The translations under genes were made by a program, and so were the position numbers. The notes under the pieces were generated by a model. The model searched no databases. It had not been told where the DNA came from and was given only the letters and a program-made list of their open reading frames with translations. This document shows positions 13,001 through 22,086 of a stretch of DNA of 64,000 nt, piece by piece; positions within the stretch are counted from its first letter, which is position 1, and every line of letters starts with the position of its first letter. This stretch comes from Pycnopodia helianthoides (lineage: Eukaryota > Echinodermata > Asteroidea > Forcipulatida > Asteriidae): positions 18,010,332 through 18,074,331 of the forward strand of contig CM063257.1 of the NCBI GenBank assembly GCA_032158295.1. The letters are read 5' to 3'.

Positions 13001-16000
13001 TTAGAGTGTGCATGAAATCGTTCTTTTGTTGATACATTAGATAATGTTTGCGACACTGGCTGGCGATACTTCGAAGGCTTTTGTTACCTTTTCGATGATT
13101 TGGAAAAAAAGACATTCATTGAGGCTCAAGAAGCTTGTCTGCACCAATCATCTTATTTGGTAAGTCAAATATATAGCCATAGGTGATCAGGGGAAAGGTA
13201 ACATTTTGTTTAGGATTTATGGCTATTGCTCAAAGATATAAAATACGGTTGCATAAGAACATCATTCATTATTCATTCAACACACAGTAACAAACTACAC
13301 TAAATAACGTCCCCGTAAATATCAACCAATTAATCCTAAATGCCACTCTTAAATAATATTTACAAATGTTTTTAAAAGTCTCCCAGCCTTTTAAATTAAT
13401 ATCAAAAATGTTTGCCGACAAGTGATTTATTTTCTCTTTTTCAATTATCAGTAAGTTAGCAATTAAACTTGTTCAGATGTGCCCTTCCAAAGTTAAATTA
13501 CCCCTGAACGAGTAAAAGGTCAGACTCTCTAGGGGCACAACTCTTACTATCAAAGTAGAGCAATTTGGGGGCCTACACTACCTGAAATTACGGAGCTCTA
13601 GAAGTGCCATCCGACATGTTGAAATCCTAAGATATATTACTGCAGAATGATGACATCATAAACGTAAGATGACGACATCCTGAGATCTTAAAGTATCATG
13701 TCGACTTCCTAATATATTTTATCTTAGGATGTCGACATCATGAAAGTAAGATGTCGACTTACTCGAGATAAAATAGTCGATCGGAATGATACAATTCCAA
13801 AAAATTCAAGAACACAAGATATATTATCTTGGGAAATCACGATCCTACTTTCTTTCTTTATAATGACCTCGAGATGTCATCATCTTGTTTATGATGTCAT
13901 CATCTTGTTTATGATGTCAGTAAGTTATGTCAGAATCTCAGCAAGTTGGATGGCACTTCCAGAGCTCCGTATTAAATAACCCAGGTTGAAGGTCAACAAA
14001 CAAAGGACGCAAGATTGGACTGCAAAGTCCCGCAGAGTCAGGGTACCGAGGGGCCAGACTCTAAACCCGTTCCTGTCATTGGTACTAGCTGAGTCACGTT
14101 TGCTTCACATTCTTTTTTAGGTTTTTGTATATAACTAATTGGTAGTAGAGGATTTTCTTGGGTCTGAAACATCAATGACAGTTTTTTAAACTGTTTTTCT
14201 TGACCCAGACAATTTTTTTTAATGTATGTTTGTACTTTTGTCCGATAATAATGGTATCGGAACCGTTCAATGTTTCGTTCTAATGCGTATACTAATCTTA
14301 AACTGCAGGTTAGTATTTTATCAGATGGTGAGAATACATTCGTTAAGGAATTGGCAAGCACCATTGACAAACACATATGGCTCGGCGCTCAAAGTGTCCA
14401 ACAAGGTAAACCTAGCTATTTTATCAAAGAGGCAATTTTGAGTTTTAAAATACAAACAAATCGAAATTCATAATGCTTCATTACTCATTGGTATTTTTTT
14501 AAATGTATTTATTTATTTATTTGATTTTATATCTTTCATTGTTTTCAGTTATTTATTTGTATGTTCATTTTTATGTTTGCATTTATTTATTTATTAATAC
14601 CAGGTTCATTTGAACTGAATTGTTTCATTTTATTTCCTGTTTTCAAATTTACAGCATAAACTTATCGCTGCAATCCGGAAATTGCTTCCAAAACAGGATT
14701 TTAAAGCAACATATTTTCGTTTTTTCCCCCTAATTTTCAAAAGCTCCAGATTTCAAATAAATCTTCTTTTGCAATTCTAACATCTTAATTAAATGTTGAA
14801 ACGATGTGCGTATTTCTCTTCGGTATGAAGCAACAATATTTGCAAAAAAACTCAAAGTGATTTGCTAACAAAAGGGTAATTTAAAAGACTGTTGTAACAA
14901 TCTTAAAAGTACAAAGATTTTTTGATTTGTTCTTGCAGCAATATTTCATGAAGAAAAACAGCACGATTTTAAAGATTTTGAAAACCACTTCAAGAGAGGT
15001 TGCTAAAGGTTGAAAAATAAAAAAACAATGACAAATGAAAAAGTTTTGTTAAAAAATTAACATGTTCTGAAGACTTCATTATTTTTAATTGTACGTTCCT
15101 ATAGTTTCGAGTTTTTTTGTTGGGTAACAACCAGTCATGTTTCTTCCGCCATTTTGTTGACGTTCTTAGTGGGCAATCAAAATAAGCAAAGGAAGTTTTG
15201 TAATTGTTTAATGCTATTTGTCAACTTTGACAGAACTTCAGACAATGTATTTTTCTTAATGCTAGCACTGAGTTAGTCTTGATTGGCGACGTTCATTTTG
15301 TTTAACGTAGTGCGATATCGCAACACGAATTACTGTCTGCAACACGAATTACTGTCTGCAACACGAATTACTGTCCGCAACACGAATTACTGTCTGCAAC
15401 ACGAATTACTGTCTGCAACACGAATTACTGTCTGCAACACGAATTACTGTCCGCAACACGAATTACTGTCTGCAACACGAATTACTGTCCGCAACACGAA
15501 TTACTGTCCGCAACACGAATTACTGTCTGCAACACGAATTACTGTCTGCAACACGAATTACTGTCCGCAACACGAATTACTGTCTGCAACACGAATTACT
15601 GTCTGCAACACGAATTACTGTCTGCAACACGAATTACTGTCCGCAACACGAATTACTGTCTGCAACACGAATTACTGTCCGCAACACGAATTACTGTCCG
15701 CAACACGAATTACTGTCTGCAACACGAATTACTGTCTGCAACACGAATTACTGTCCGCAACACGAATTACTGTCCGCAACACGAATTACTGTCCGCAACA
15801 CGAATTACTGTCCGCAACACGAATTACTGTCTGCAACACGAATTACTGTCCGCAACACGAATTACTGTCTGCAACACGAATTACTGTCTGCAACACGAAT
15901 TACTGTCCGCAACACGAATTACTGGAAGAGAGATACCTGTATCACACGAACATCTGTTTATAGACTTGCCCAGTCCTTCTGAGTCAGACTCCCAAACAGT

Positions 16001-19000
16001 CAATGTAGCGCCCTCTACCGGTGGCTGATACAAAAAACAGCGTCGCCAATCAAGACTAGCACTGAGTGACCTTGATAACCAATCGACCTATGGGGATTTC
16101 AGTTTTAGTTTCACACTTTTTGTTCCTCCTCCTAGACGATTATTATTACTGTACTAAGTTTACCTTTAAATTATTCATTGTTTCTACAGGAGATAAATTT
16201 AACCGCCCTAAGAAGTGGCTTGATGGGAATCATAAGGTCTATACCGGATTATTAGAAAGTACCAACGAAAACTGGAAAGTCGACCACAATAAGCAACAGT
16301 GTCTACGAATGGAAAAATGTGGCAAATGGCTTGTAAAAGGAGATTGCAATGGGGAGGAAGTTGCTATCTGTAAAAAGGCCCAATGTGAGTGTTCTGCATT
16401 TTAAGTTGCATTCAAAATAAATGTTCAAACTTAATACGCTCAGGATGGGGAAGATAATTGCCAGAAGTTGTCCCAATCCACAGATCTACTCCGTGGCATT
16501 ACAAACGGACAAAGGACATAATGAGTACTATCATATGATTGTAAAGCTAATCATGAGAAGTCCCCCATCCACAATGCGCTTAGTGGCAGTTGAAATGAGT
16601 CAAACTTACATAGAATCCTTGCCAAAATTCTATTCTTTTACCAGAGAGTTTGCGGGTCAGCCTGATCCAGAAAAGGGTCTGGTCTCCTGGGACCCGAAAA
16701 ACGGGTCAATTCTGATCCGGGAGTATTTAGAGTTTTTCTACTCATAGAGACAATAGGTAATACGTGGCGTAGCTGCAAACTACAATTCACGTCATCATTT
16801 GTATTCAGTGGGACGAACATTGATGTTCTTCTTTGAACCGAGTTCTTTAGAATGACGAGAACTGAATTGTAGGCTAAGTGGTAGATTAAGACAAAATTTT
16901 CATAGGACCAAATTGTTAAACTCGATGTTGATACAAACACTGTGTGATCCTCCCCAATAGACCACTCGTGGCTTTTATAACACTTTTGAAGTACATGTAG
17001 ATTTTTTTTAACCAATCCTGAAGTCAGGGGAGCTCCTGGTGTCGGTTGTCACGAATTCCACACCGAGATTTACACATGGTTGTACCCGGAAGTTTACTAG
17101 TTATAGTTATTCTTTTTCCACACCATGCAAAGCTTCAAACAATACATCATCTACATTTGACTTTGTTTCCAATTCAGATTTCAGCGTAAGGTTTGGCCCA
17201 GGAGCGGGTTCTATTCACCTCAAAGATATACAGTGCCGTGGATGTGAAAACCATTTGAGTCAATGTAGCCATAGCAACTGGCACGACAGTGAATCATGTG
17301 ATCACGGGCAAGATGTTGGTTTGACTTGTGTTGGTAAGTCCGGCCTTACGAAGCTCACCGGGTTATTGTAAGAAATTAAGGTCCCTGCAAATCTTCTAGA
17401 ACATTACTGTACAACTAAACGCGCATGGCAATAAAAAGTGATGGAGACAATCGGGGCTTACTTATCGAAACGTCGAATATACACTAACAGTTCTTTTTGG
17501 AACCACCACAACTCACAAAGAGCTTATTTTCAAGAGGTGTCACTGCAAACCGTACTTGAATATACCTCCATCATTCAAAGATTCAAATCCTACCTAAAAA
17601 AAACCTCCAAAAATAGAACAAGTTACATTATGAGAAACTGGTTTGGGGTTTGTTTTTTTTTTGCTTTGAATTATAGCTTATTGGGGTGTTGTTTGTTCGT
17701 TGTGGTCACTGTGGTATATTTGTGTTTGTTAATTTTGTCTGCAAACATAAGCTTCGGTCAACCCTTATAACGGCATGAACATTAGAGAGAATAGTAATGC
17801 TACTGTATTCAGTCTTCTGTTTTACCTTTAAGTATATCCAAGTATTTGTTCTGCGAAACAAAGTGAGCCAATAATGTGATGGAATTAGTTTGTACAAATT
17901 TATATCGTTTTATAATTCGGCTTTCACTAAGTTATAAGAACAAAATGATATTAAGCGTCATTTTTTGTTTTTTTGTTTAATACGCTCCCATTTAGTCTTA
18001 CGAAAACCAGTTATTAATAAAATACAAAACAAACAAAACAAAATTCTTGACTTTGATTCTTTGTGAAGTGATCATTTGCATAATCACATTCAATAAGGTA
18101 CATATTCAATATTGTACAATAAAATAATTAACGTAAAAACGTTGTTTCGCTACAGAAGAAGTAACTGCAAAACTCATAACAATTTGGTACCGTTTGTTTT
18201 AGTTTTCTAATTATAACCAGAACAAAAGAAAGTGGAAGTCAGTTGAACAGCTGAAAGGTTGCATGCCTGCCTGCCTGAAATAAACAACAACAACAACAGC
18301 AACAACAACATAAACAACAAACAACAACAAAGATGTGTACTTACCCCATGACGATATTTTCCCCCAGTTGCCTGCCCAACCTACCGGACGGATCGATTCT
18401 CCAACACACGATTCCCATTCCGGGCAGTAGACGCAGCGTCATTCCGTGTGGATATCTCCATACAATCAGCCGGAACAGTTCGGATTGTACTTTCCCGGAG
18501 TGAAAATGCGTTAGACTCCGTCTACACAATCGGCCTAAGTGAGTCTAACGTTCTAGTTACATTGCTGAGTGAATCTGTAGTAGAAATCAATGAAATATCG
18601 TTATAACATCTTTTAATCTTTTAAATACACAACGGCTCAGTATTTACTAAGGCTACTCTCTCCAGCATCTACAATATTTAAATGTTCACCTTAAAAAGGT
18701 GACCACTGCAACTTATAGACAGAGATTTCGTATGCATAACTACAAACCTTACTAGATTGTATCCACCATGCAAAGTTCCAAATCCTTCTCATGTACATGG
18801 TGTTGCTATACGAAGCTTACTAGATTGTATCTCCACCATGCAAAGTTTCAAATCTCATCAAAGTTCAATCTCATATGTACATGGTATTACTGCAAACCTT
18901 ATTAGATTGTATCTCCACCATGCAAAGTTCCAAATCCTACTCATGTACATGGTGTTACTGCAAACCATACTAGGTTGTATCTCCACCAGGTAAAGTTTCA

Positions 19001-20271
19001 AATCCTACTCATGTACATAGTGTTACAGCAAACCTTACTAGATTGTATCTCCACCAAGTAAAGTTTCGAATCCTACTCATGTACATGCAGTGTTACTGCA
19101 AACCTTACTAGATTGCATATACACCATGCAAAGTTACAAATCCTACTTACAGCAAATCTAAGATTGTATTCCCACCATGTGAAGTTTGAAATCCTACAGT
19201 ATCTTTTCATGTTATAATGTACAGAAAGGTGGAAACTGTTTTGAGTGTAATACAAAAAAGAGGCTGTCAGGTGCAGTTATCTAAAACGTTAAGCGATTCG
19301 ATAATAAATAGCGTATTTCTTTACTTCGTAATTGTATTTAATATTCATTTTATTTACGATCTGAATACTTCCGAGTCAGAGTTGACCCATATTCCGCGTT
19401 GAAGGAGGCCTGACCACTTCTGGGTTAGGCTGACCCGGAAACTGCTTAAAATGGGATTTTCACTCTTATTCAGTTTGACCCATTTCTTGATCTTTATGAC
19501 ATAGGCCCTATATTCCGGGTCATACTGACCCAGAAATGGGTCAGGCCTAGCGAGACCTGGAATCCGGGTCAATTCTGACCCGGAAGTTGTTTACAGTGTA
19601 TAAAAAGTCAACTTGTCTTCGTTTCGCTAATTAAACTGTAAAGTTAGCTTTAAACAACTCTGGGCAAACTCCCTGTTTCGGAGTAGGGTTTAAAAGGGAG
19701 GTCTTCCTGAAGTTTTCACTTTGCGCAGTCAATTTCCCAAGCAAAATTGCATCACAAGTAAAACGAACGTGGGGGTTTAACTTATATGGGAATTTCCAGG
19801 GGTTTAAATGTTTCCTGGGAATTGACTATGTGTTGTTAAATGTTGAAACTAAGATGAAAAGTCGACTTCCTATAGTTTCAGTAAGTCGGCTTTTATCTCG
19901 TCTTCTGGTTAAAGTTGTATGGCATTCCTGGCGTTCCGTAGCTAGCTGGACATTTTGATTAACTGCAGTGATCTGATTTTGTTTTCAGGGTTCTCTGGAA
20001 ACTCCTCCGAGACAACATTAACGTACCATGACCAAGTGGCAATGCATCGCATACCAGCCAACTGACGTCATCTGACGCCATCTTAGTTGGGGATAATTAC
20101 CAAGACATGTGGATCAGCGGAAATAACGGGGCCATCTCTGTTAATAGCACAACGGTAGGGGGCGCCCCATCTTTGGAGTCGACTGGTGGCAGTGAACCCT
20201 ATGTTGGCAAGCTGTACGTGGGATTCGATTCCACGCAGCAATCACTTTGGAAATTTAAATCATTCTGTTAG
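6941..20271 (+). CDS. Secreted mosaic receptor-like gene: SP-PAN-EGF-TSP1-TSP1-SRCR(5')-[CTLD]-SRCR(3')-FAMeT-like
   Basis: This is a multi-exon gene assembled by hand from twelve coding exons: 6941-7037, 8135-8391, 9044-9194, 10085-10246, 11829-11975, 12368-12535, 13041-13159, 14309-14405, 16190-16384, 17178-17333, 18368-18538 and 19989-20271. Every junction has GT and AG ends. Exon phases match throughout and most introns are phase 1, the usual class for shuffled extracellular modules. The product begins with a hydrophobic signal peptide and has no obvious membrane segment, so it is probably secreted. The domain mix suggests cell-surface recognition, adhesion or innate immunity; that is inference from domain families. 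Two oddities stand out. The three CTLD exons sit inside the intron that splits the SRCR domain, and the last exon has a one-base frameshift near 20030-20065. Whether the CTLD exons are always included, optional or mutually exclusive with direct SRCR joining cannot be told from DNA alone. Confidence 0.75.
7404..7850 (+). repeat. Minisatellite, ~42-bp unit, in intron 1 of mosaic gene
   Basis: About ten imperfect copies of a unit built around AGTGGCCGAGTAGT and GGACGAGTACC separated by GGGCAATCA. Some units are shortened. The array is open in several antisense frames, which produces spurious reading frames. Confidence 0.85.
7951..8040 (-). repeat. tRNA-derived repeat (SINE head) in intron 1
   Basis: Read on the minus strand, it starts GTCGCATGGCCGAGCAGTC (A-box-like) and ends with a B-box-like GGGTTTGAGTCCC about 65 bases later. 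It has a long variable region like leucine or serine tRNAs. The ends do not pair well, so this is more likely a tRNA-derived SINE than a working tRNA gene. Related tRNA-like pieces occur at 27213-27312 and 32270-32370. Confidence 0.55.
8135..8391 (+). CDS. Exon 2: PAN/apple domain
   Basis: About 85 residues with the PAN/apple cysteine pattern: LCNY, then QCGLQC, then GCKSLNYF, then LCELN. The GCKSLNY plus CELN pair is typical of PAN modules in invertebrate extracellular proteins. PAN domains bind proteins or carbohydrates. The exon opens after a CAG acceptor with two bases that complete the codon from exon 1, and ends on a whole codon before GTAAGG. Confidence 0.85.
9044..9194 (+). CDS. Exon 3: EGF-like domain
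   Basis: Fifty codons with six or more cysteines. The N-terminal cluster reads CPCCNHSCLNGAYC and the C-terminal part YRCVCDNGWRGDYCE, the classic EGF ending. The acceptor is TTGCAG. The donor GTTAGA is weaker than those of neighbouring exons, but it is the one that keeps phase with the following TSP1 exon. Confidence 0.85.
9875..10040. repeat. Foldback/GC-rich MITE fragment in intron 3
   Basis: Contains GGCTTAGGCCCGGCTTAGGC at its left and CTGCAGCCGAAGCCG near its right. It resembles the better-preserved element at 20948-21116, whose ends carry GGCTTCGGCTC and GAGCCGAAGCC. Probably a degraded member of the same family. Confidence 0.4.
10085..10246 (+). CDS. Exon 4: thrombospondin type-1 repeat 1
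   Basis: A textbook TSP1 module: WSLWSTWSPCSKTCGKG gives the W-x-x-W motif and CS-x-TCG, followed by RSRTRVC and three further cysteines. The exon is phase 1 at both ends, so it could be inserted or skipped without frameshift. TSP1 repeats bind matrix and glycosaminoglycans and are often C-mannosylated on the first tryptophan. Confidence 0.9.
11148..11346 (-). pseudogene. Antisense EGF-like exon relic in intron 4
   Basis: On the minus strand, one frame reads CQYNVIPICANNGRC, then about 40 residues, then GHCQCECNAGWSGRQCN. This is a full EGF-type cysteine layout, but there is an in-frame TAG at 11261-11263 and no convincing splice sites. Its orientation is opposite to the host gene. Most likely a decayed copy of an EGF exon from elsewhere; it is not a close copy of exon 3. 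Confidence 0.55.
11829..11975 (+). CDS. Exon 5: thrombospondin type-1 repeat 2
   Basis: Reads EWSPWVNAGECSSASKCGYG, then RTRVCHGESC and two further cysteines. It is a divergent TSP1 repeat that keeps W-x-x-W and six cysteines. Phase 1 at both ends; the donor is GTAAAC. The acceptor at 11827-11828 was chosen because it supplies the two bases needed to keep phase. Confidence 0.8.
12368..12535 (+). CDS. Exon 6: first half of SRCR domain
   Basis: Reads RLVGGYFPGHGRLEVY, then GEWGTVCSNKWDWENTVVAC, then RTLGFLPP. These are the hallmark N-terminal blocks of a scavenger receptor cysteine-rich domain. It stops, in phase 1, before the conserved GxGxIxLxDVxC block. That block is found 4.6 kb downstream at 17178-17333, not in the next exon. 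SRCR domains bind microbial and modified-host ligands and are heavily expanded in echinoderms. Confidence 0.9.
12810..13012 (+). repeat. GGGTCA-family repeat, copy just 5' of the CTLD cassette
   Basis: A diverged copy of the dispersed repeat seen cleanly at 19373-19597. It has the CAGCCTGATCC block and ends in a GGAATCCAGGTCGATACTGA block followed by TTTTAGAGTG. It stops about 30 bp before the first CTLD exon. Confidence 0.65.
13041..13159 (+). CDS. Exon 7: C-type lectin domain, part 1
   Basis: Reads VCDTGWRYFEGFCYLF, then FIEAQEAC. This is the standard opening of a long-form CTLD, with C-x-x-GW-x-x-F-x-G-x-CY and the EAQ-x-x-C helix. It enters in phase 1 and leaves in phase 0 before GTAAGT. 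The first codon can be completed by the spare A of exon 6. Confidence 0.88.
13589..13971. mobile_element. MITE with ~24-bp terminal inverted repeats, in CTLD intron
   Basis: Left end TACGGAGCTCTAGAAGTGCC (13589) matches the inverted right end, whose reverse complement starts TACGGAGCTCTGGAAGTGCC (13971). Inside are repeated GATGTCGAC and ATGTCATCATC blocks. Related fragments lie at about 19840-19945 and 20730-20900. No transposase is present. Confidence 0.75.
14309..14405 (+). CDS. Exon 8: C-type lectin domain, part 2
   Basis: Reads VSILSDGENTFVKELA, then KHIWLGAQSVQQ. The IWLGAQ block corresponds to the WIGL core strand of CTLDs. With exon 7 it reads SSYLVSILSDGEN across the junction, as expected for this fold. 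It ends one base into a glycine codon before GTAAAC. Confidence 0.88.
15265..16067. mobile_element. Non-autonomous DNA transposon with 18-bp TIRs and 9-bp target duplication
   Basis: TAGTCTTGATTGGCGACG at 15274-15291 is exactly inverted at 16041-16058. Both ends are flanked by the direct repeat GCACTGAGT (15265-15273 and 16059-16067), a 9-bp target site duplication; the surrounding bases could extend it to 12. The duplication size fits Mutator-like elements, but no transposase is present to confirm that. Most of the interior is the 19-bp minisatellite listed separately. Confidence 0.85.
15319..15925 (+). repeat. 19-bp minisatellite (~32 copies) inside the TIR element
   Basis: Uninterrupted copies of CAACACGAATTACTGTCTG, with a C/T switch in CTGTC[C/T]G as almost the only variation. 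A 19-bp period without stops gives a long open frame (15283-15963) that cycles through all three frames. That frame is an artefact of the repeat and not a gene. Confidence 0.95.
16190..16384 (+). CDS. Exon 9: C-type lectin domain, part 3
   Basis: Reads KKWLDGNHKVYTG, then NENWKVDHNKQQCLRM, then KWLVKGDCNGEEVAIC. This is the C-terminal half of a CTLD with the last conserved cysteines (GDC and AIC) plus an extra cysteine in MEKCGKW. The EPN/QPD and WND motifs for Ca2+-dependent sugar binding are missing, so any ligand is probably bound without calcium. Ends in phase 1 before GTGAGT. Confidence 0.88.
16651..16737 (+). repeat. GGGTCA-family repeat, copy just 3' of the CTLD cassette
   Basis: Starts GCGGGTCAGCCTGATCC and continues through ACGGGTCAATTCTGATCCGG to TATTTAGAG. 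It has the same orientation as the copy at 12810-13012, so the two are direct repeats bracketing the CTLD exons. Confidence 0.75.
17066..17176. repeat. Right-end fragment of the 34816-35090 foldback family
   Basis: GATTTACACATGGTTGTACC, then CCACACCATGCAAAGCTTC and TTCAAACAATAC, matches the right end of the element at 34816-35090. It lies immediately before exon 10 and supplies the sequence just upstream of its splice acceptor. Confidence 0.6.
17178..17333 (+). CDS. Exon 10: second half of SRCR domain
   Basis: Reads VRFGPGAGSIHLKDIQC, then HLSQCSHSNWHDSESC, then GLTCV. These are the C-terminal blocks of an SRCR domain. It begins with two bases that complete a codon from either exon 6 (giving WSN-FSVRFGPG, a normal SRCR sequence) or exon 9 (giving AQ-Y-FSVRFG). 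No other first-half SRCR exon was seen nearby. Leaves in phase 1 at GTAAGT. Confidence 0.88.
18368..18538 (+). CDS. Exon 11: FAMeT-like (Methyltransf_FA) domain, N-terminal half
   Basis: Reads TYRTDRFSNTRFPFRAVD, then ASFRVDISIQSAGTVRIVLS, then DSVYTIGL. The FRVDISIQ...VRIVLS...YTIGL pattern resembles the N-terminal strands of the farnesoic-acid O-methyltransferase-like domain found in many invertebrate secreted proteins. The assignment is by eye and tentative. Phase 1 at both ends; donor GTGAGT. Confidence 0.6.
18738..19200 (+). repeat. ~85-bp tandem repeat, ~6 copies, intron 11
   Basis: Repeated blocks of TTACTAGATTGTATCTCCACC, CATGCAAAGTTTCAAATCC and CTCATGTACATGGTGTTACT, with some short units. 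Related words appear in the foldback at 56134-56266. Confidence 0.85.
19373..19597 (+). repeat. GGGTCA-family repeat, best-preserved copy
   Basis: Contains many TGACCC/GGGTCA hexamers, including CCGGGTCATACTGACCC, AAATGGGTCAGGCC and TCCGGGTCAATTCTGACCC, ending near GTTTACAGTGT. Confidence 0.8.
19989..20271 (+). CDS. Exon 12: FAMeT-like domain, C-terminal half, with frameshift and stop
   Basis: The 5' part reads in the expected phase (GNSSETTLTYHDQVAMHRI) but hits TGA at 20063. From about 20065 the next frame gives ILVGDNYQDMWISGNNG, then KLYVGFDS, then WKFKSFC and a TAG at 20269-20271. The MWISG-x-NG and LYVGFDS...WKF blocks match the end of the domain. The exon is one base short of an open length, so a one-base loss (or two-base gain) lies around 20030-20065. 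This could be a real lesion or an assembly error. Confidence 0.6.
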
Positions 20272-20325
20272 TGAAATGGAAATACGTGCCTAGGCCTACT
20301 GATTGATAAATTGCAATGTGCCCCA

Positions 20326-20331
20326 AATAAA
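20326..20331 (+). terminator. Polyadenylation signal of mosaic gene
   Basis: AATAAA lies 55 bases after the TAG at 20271, which supports this being the true last exon. Confidence 0.6.
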
Positions 20332-20729
20332 GTTCATTTTCATGCAGACGAACAGAGTTAGCTGCTCGAAACGTCGAAACTTATCTCACTCTCCAAATCC
20401 CTTTTTTAGAACTAACACTTTCCAAGTAGAGATTACTTTGTTCTTAATAGGCCAAAGCAGTTTCAATTTTTAAAAGGGCATTTCTATGAGGGAAATATAT
20501 AACACTTAAACATTCAAGGGGCACCAAGTCATTTGCCAATGTAGTACCAGGCACGCTGTTTGCGTACAGTCTGTCAGTTTGTTTGTGTTTATCCTTCAAC
20601 CAAACCTAAATGATAGCAAGATATTGACTGTAAATGTATGTATTTAACTATACATATTATGTAACTTGATAAATGTAATTAGAGTATACGGTAAGTAGTT
20701 TATGTTCAATGCCCAAAAGTTGAAATGAA

Positions 20730-20900
20730 GTGAATGTAGACGTACGTGATTATCCATCGTATAAAGAATGACGTAAAACTTAATTATGTCGTCGTGGAGA
20801 GGTGAGTCGACATCTTATTTTCAGGTCGACATAGTGGGATAAATTATTTCGTTTTCTGATATTGTGATATGGCAATCATGGAGCTCCGTACATTGTCTGT
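20730..20900. repeat. Fragment of the 13589-13971 MITE family
   Basis: Shares GTCGACATCTTATTTTCAGG-type blocks and a terminal ATGGAGCTCCGTAC with that family. Confidence 0.5.
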
Positions 20901-20947
20901 GGAGCGTTACAGCCTATGCTGTATTAATTTGCGCAACATAATACTGA

Positions 20948-21116
20948 CTATGGCCCTTTTCGAATCCACGGCTTCGGCTCCGGGTTGGGCTTCAGGCCTA
21001 GTTTTCTTGTCTGAAGTCCTGACCGCAAAGCATGCATGAGTTAAAATAATTGAGGGAGCCTAGCTAGCCTGAGCCGATTTTTGAGCCGAAGCCGTGAATT
21101 TCGAAAAGGGCCATAG
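20948..21116. mobile_element. 169-bp MITE with long terminal inverted repeats
   Basis: Left end CTATGGCCCTTTTCGAATCC followed by ACGGCTTCGGCTC is mirrored at the right by GAGCCGAAGCCGTG and TTTCGAAAAGGGCCATAG. A compact element with no coding capacity. Confidence 0.8.
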
Positions 21117-21544
21117 TATTCGGTAGATTAACGGTTGTCATTTTGCGCAAAATCTTCTTACCCTTGTAAGGCAATATTTATGATTCTCCACGACTTTTTG
21201 TTTTACATTTAGGTTGAAGTCACTATTAAAATGACAAGTTCACTCTATAAGGGCCAGTTCAATTTATAGCCGCATTTGCTGTTTGGTAACTGGGGAGGGG
21301 AAGAGGACCCCCAACCTTTGGTATACCCCCCCCCCCCCATTCGATCAAAACGATGTACAAATGAATGGTTCGATACATTAAATAGCCACCACCACTAACA
21401 AAAATGTATTTCTTTGCCCCGATTGCCCCCAAAAACAATGTTTGGTAACACCACTGCGTTGTCGAGTCATTACAATGGTTATCACCCTCCCACAATGTTT
21501 GTTTATAGTTAGTATTCTGCTTTTAATTTGAACGAGGTGTTGCT

Positions 21545-22086
21545 CCAATAATTTGTTTTCTCTATCAAGTATAGCCTTGATTGCAAGGCTGTGTAATAGT
21601 TTGCTTACTATAAAGCTAAAAATGTGCATAACTACAGCCGCACGAATGCGATGCCCGAATGCAATGCAACTCCTGTTCCGGTCCCCCCGACTGTCTTTGA
21701 ACAGTACACCACGCTCTCACCCAAGGAAGCGCACAAACGCTCGTTTCCACAGTCCCCCCCCCCCCCCCACACACACACACCGCTATTGTCCACACACCGC
21801 TATCGTCCACTATCCTAGCGCGTGAGCCATCAGGCTCACAGGCTAGGATTGTGGGCGATAGCGGTGTGTGGAATAGCGGTGTGTGTGGGGGGCTGCGTAC
21901 ATTACATCATAGAGGCGCTGTGTGTGTGTGCATGGTGAGAGTGCGGTGTGGTATTTTTTTTTAGAGTCAGTCGGGGGACTGGGCTGAGGTTTAAGTATCC
22001 TTGCTCTATGGTTTTTAGCTAGAGTACTTGTCTACACAGCCTTGATATCAAGGCTATATCAAGTATTGACAGAACAAAATAATCAT
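21545..22086. mobile_element. ~540-bp foldback element
   Basis: The outer arms pair CTATCAAGTATAGCCTTGAT and CAAGGCTGTGTA (left) with their inverted counterparts near 22030-22070. An inner palindrome at about 21770-21890 has ACACACCGCTATCG...TATCCTAGC mirrored by GCTAGGAT...CGATAGCGGTGTGT. A poly-C and CA-repeat run lies in the left arm. Confidence 0.65.

Noticed and set aside
15319..15925. CRISPR-like regular repeat
   Set aside because: No unique spacers, a 19-bp head-to-tail unit and a eukaryotic intron setting; it is a minisatellite.
15283..15963. 226-codon open frame
   Set aside because: Product of the 19-bp repeat, which has no stop in any frame; no start context or homology.
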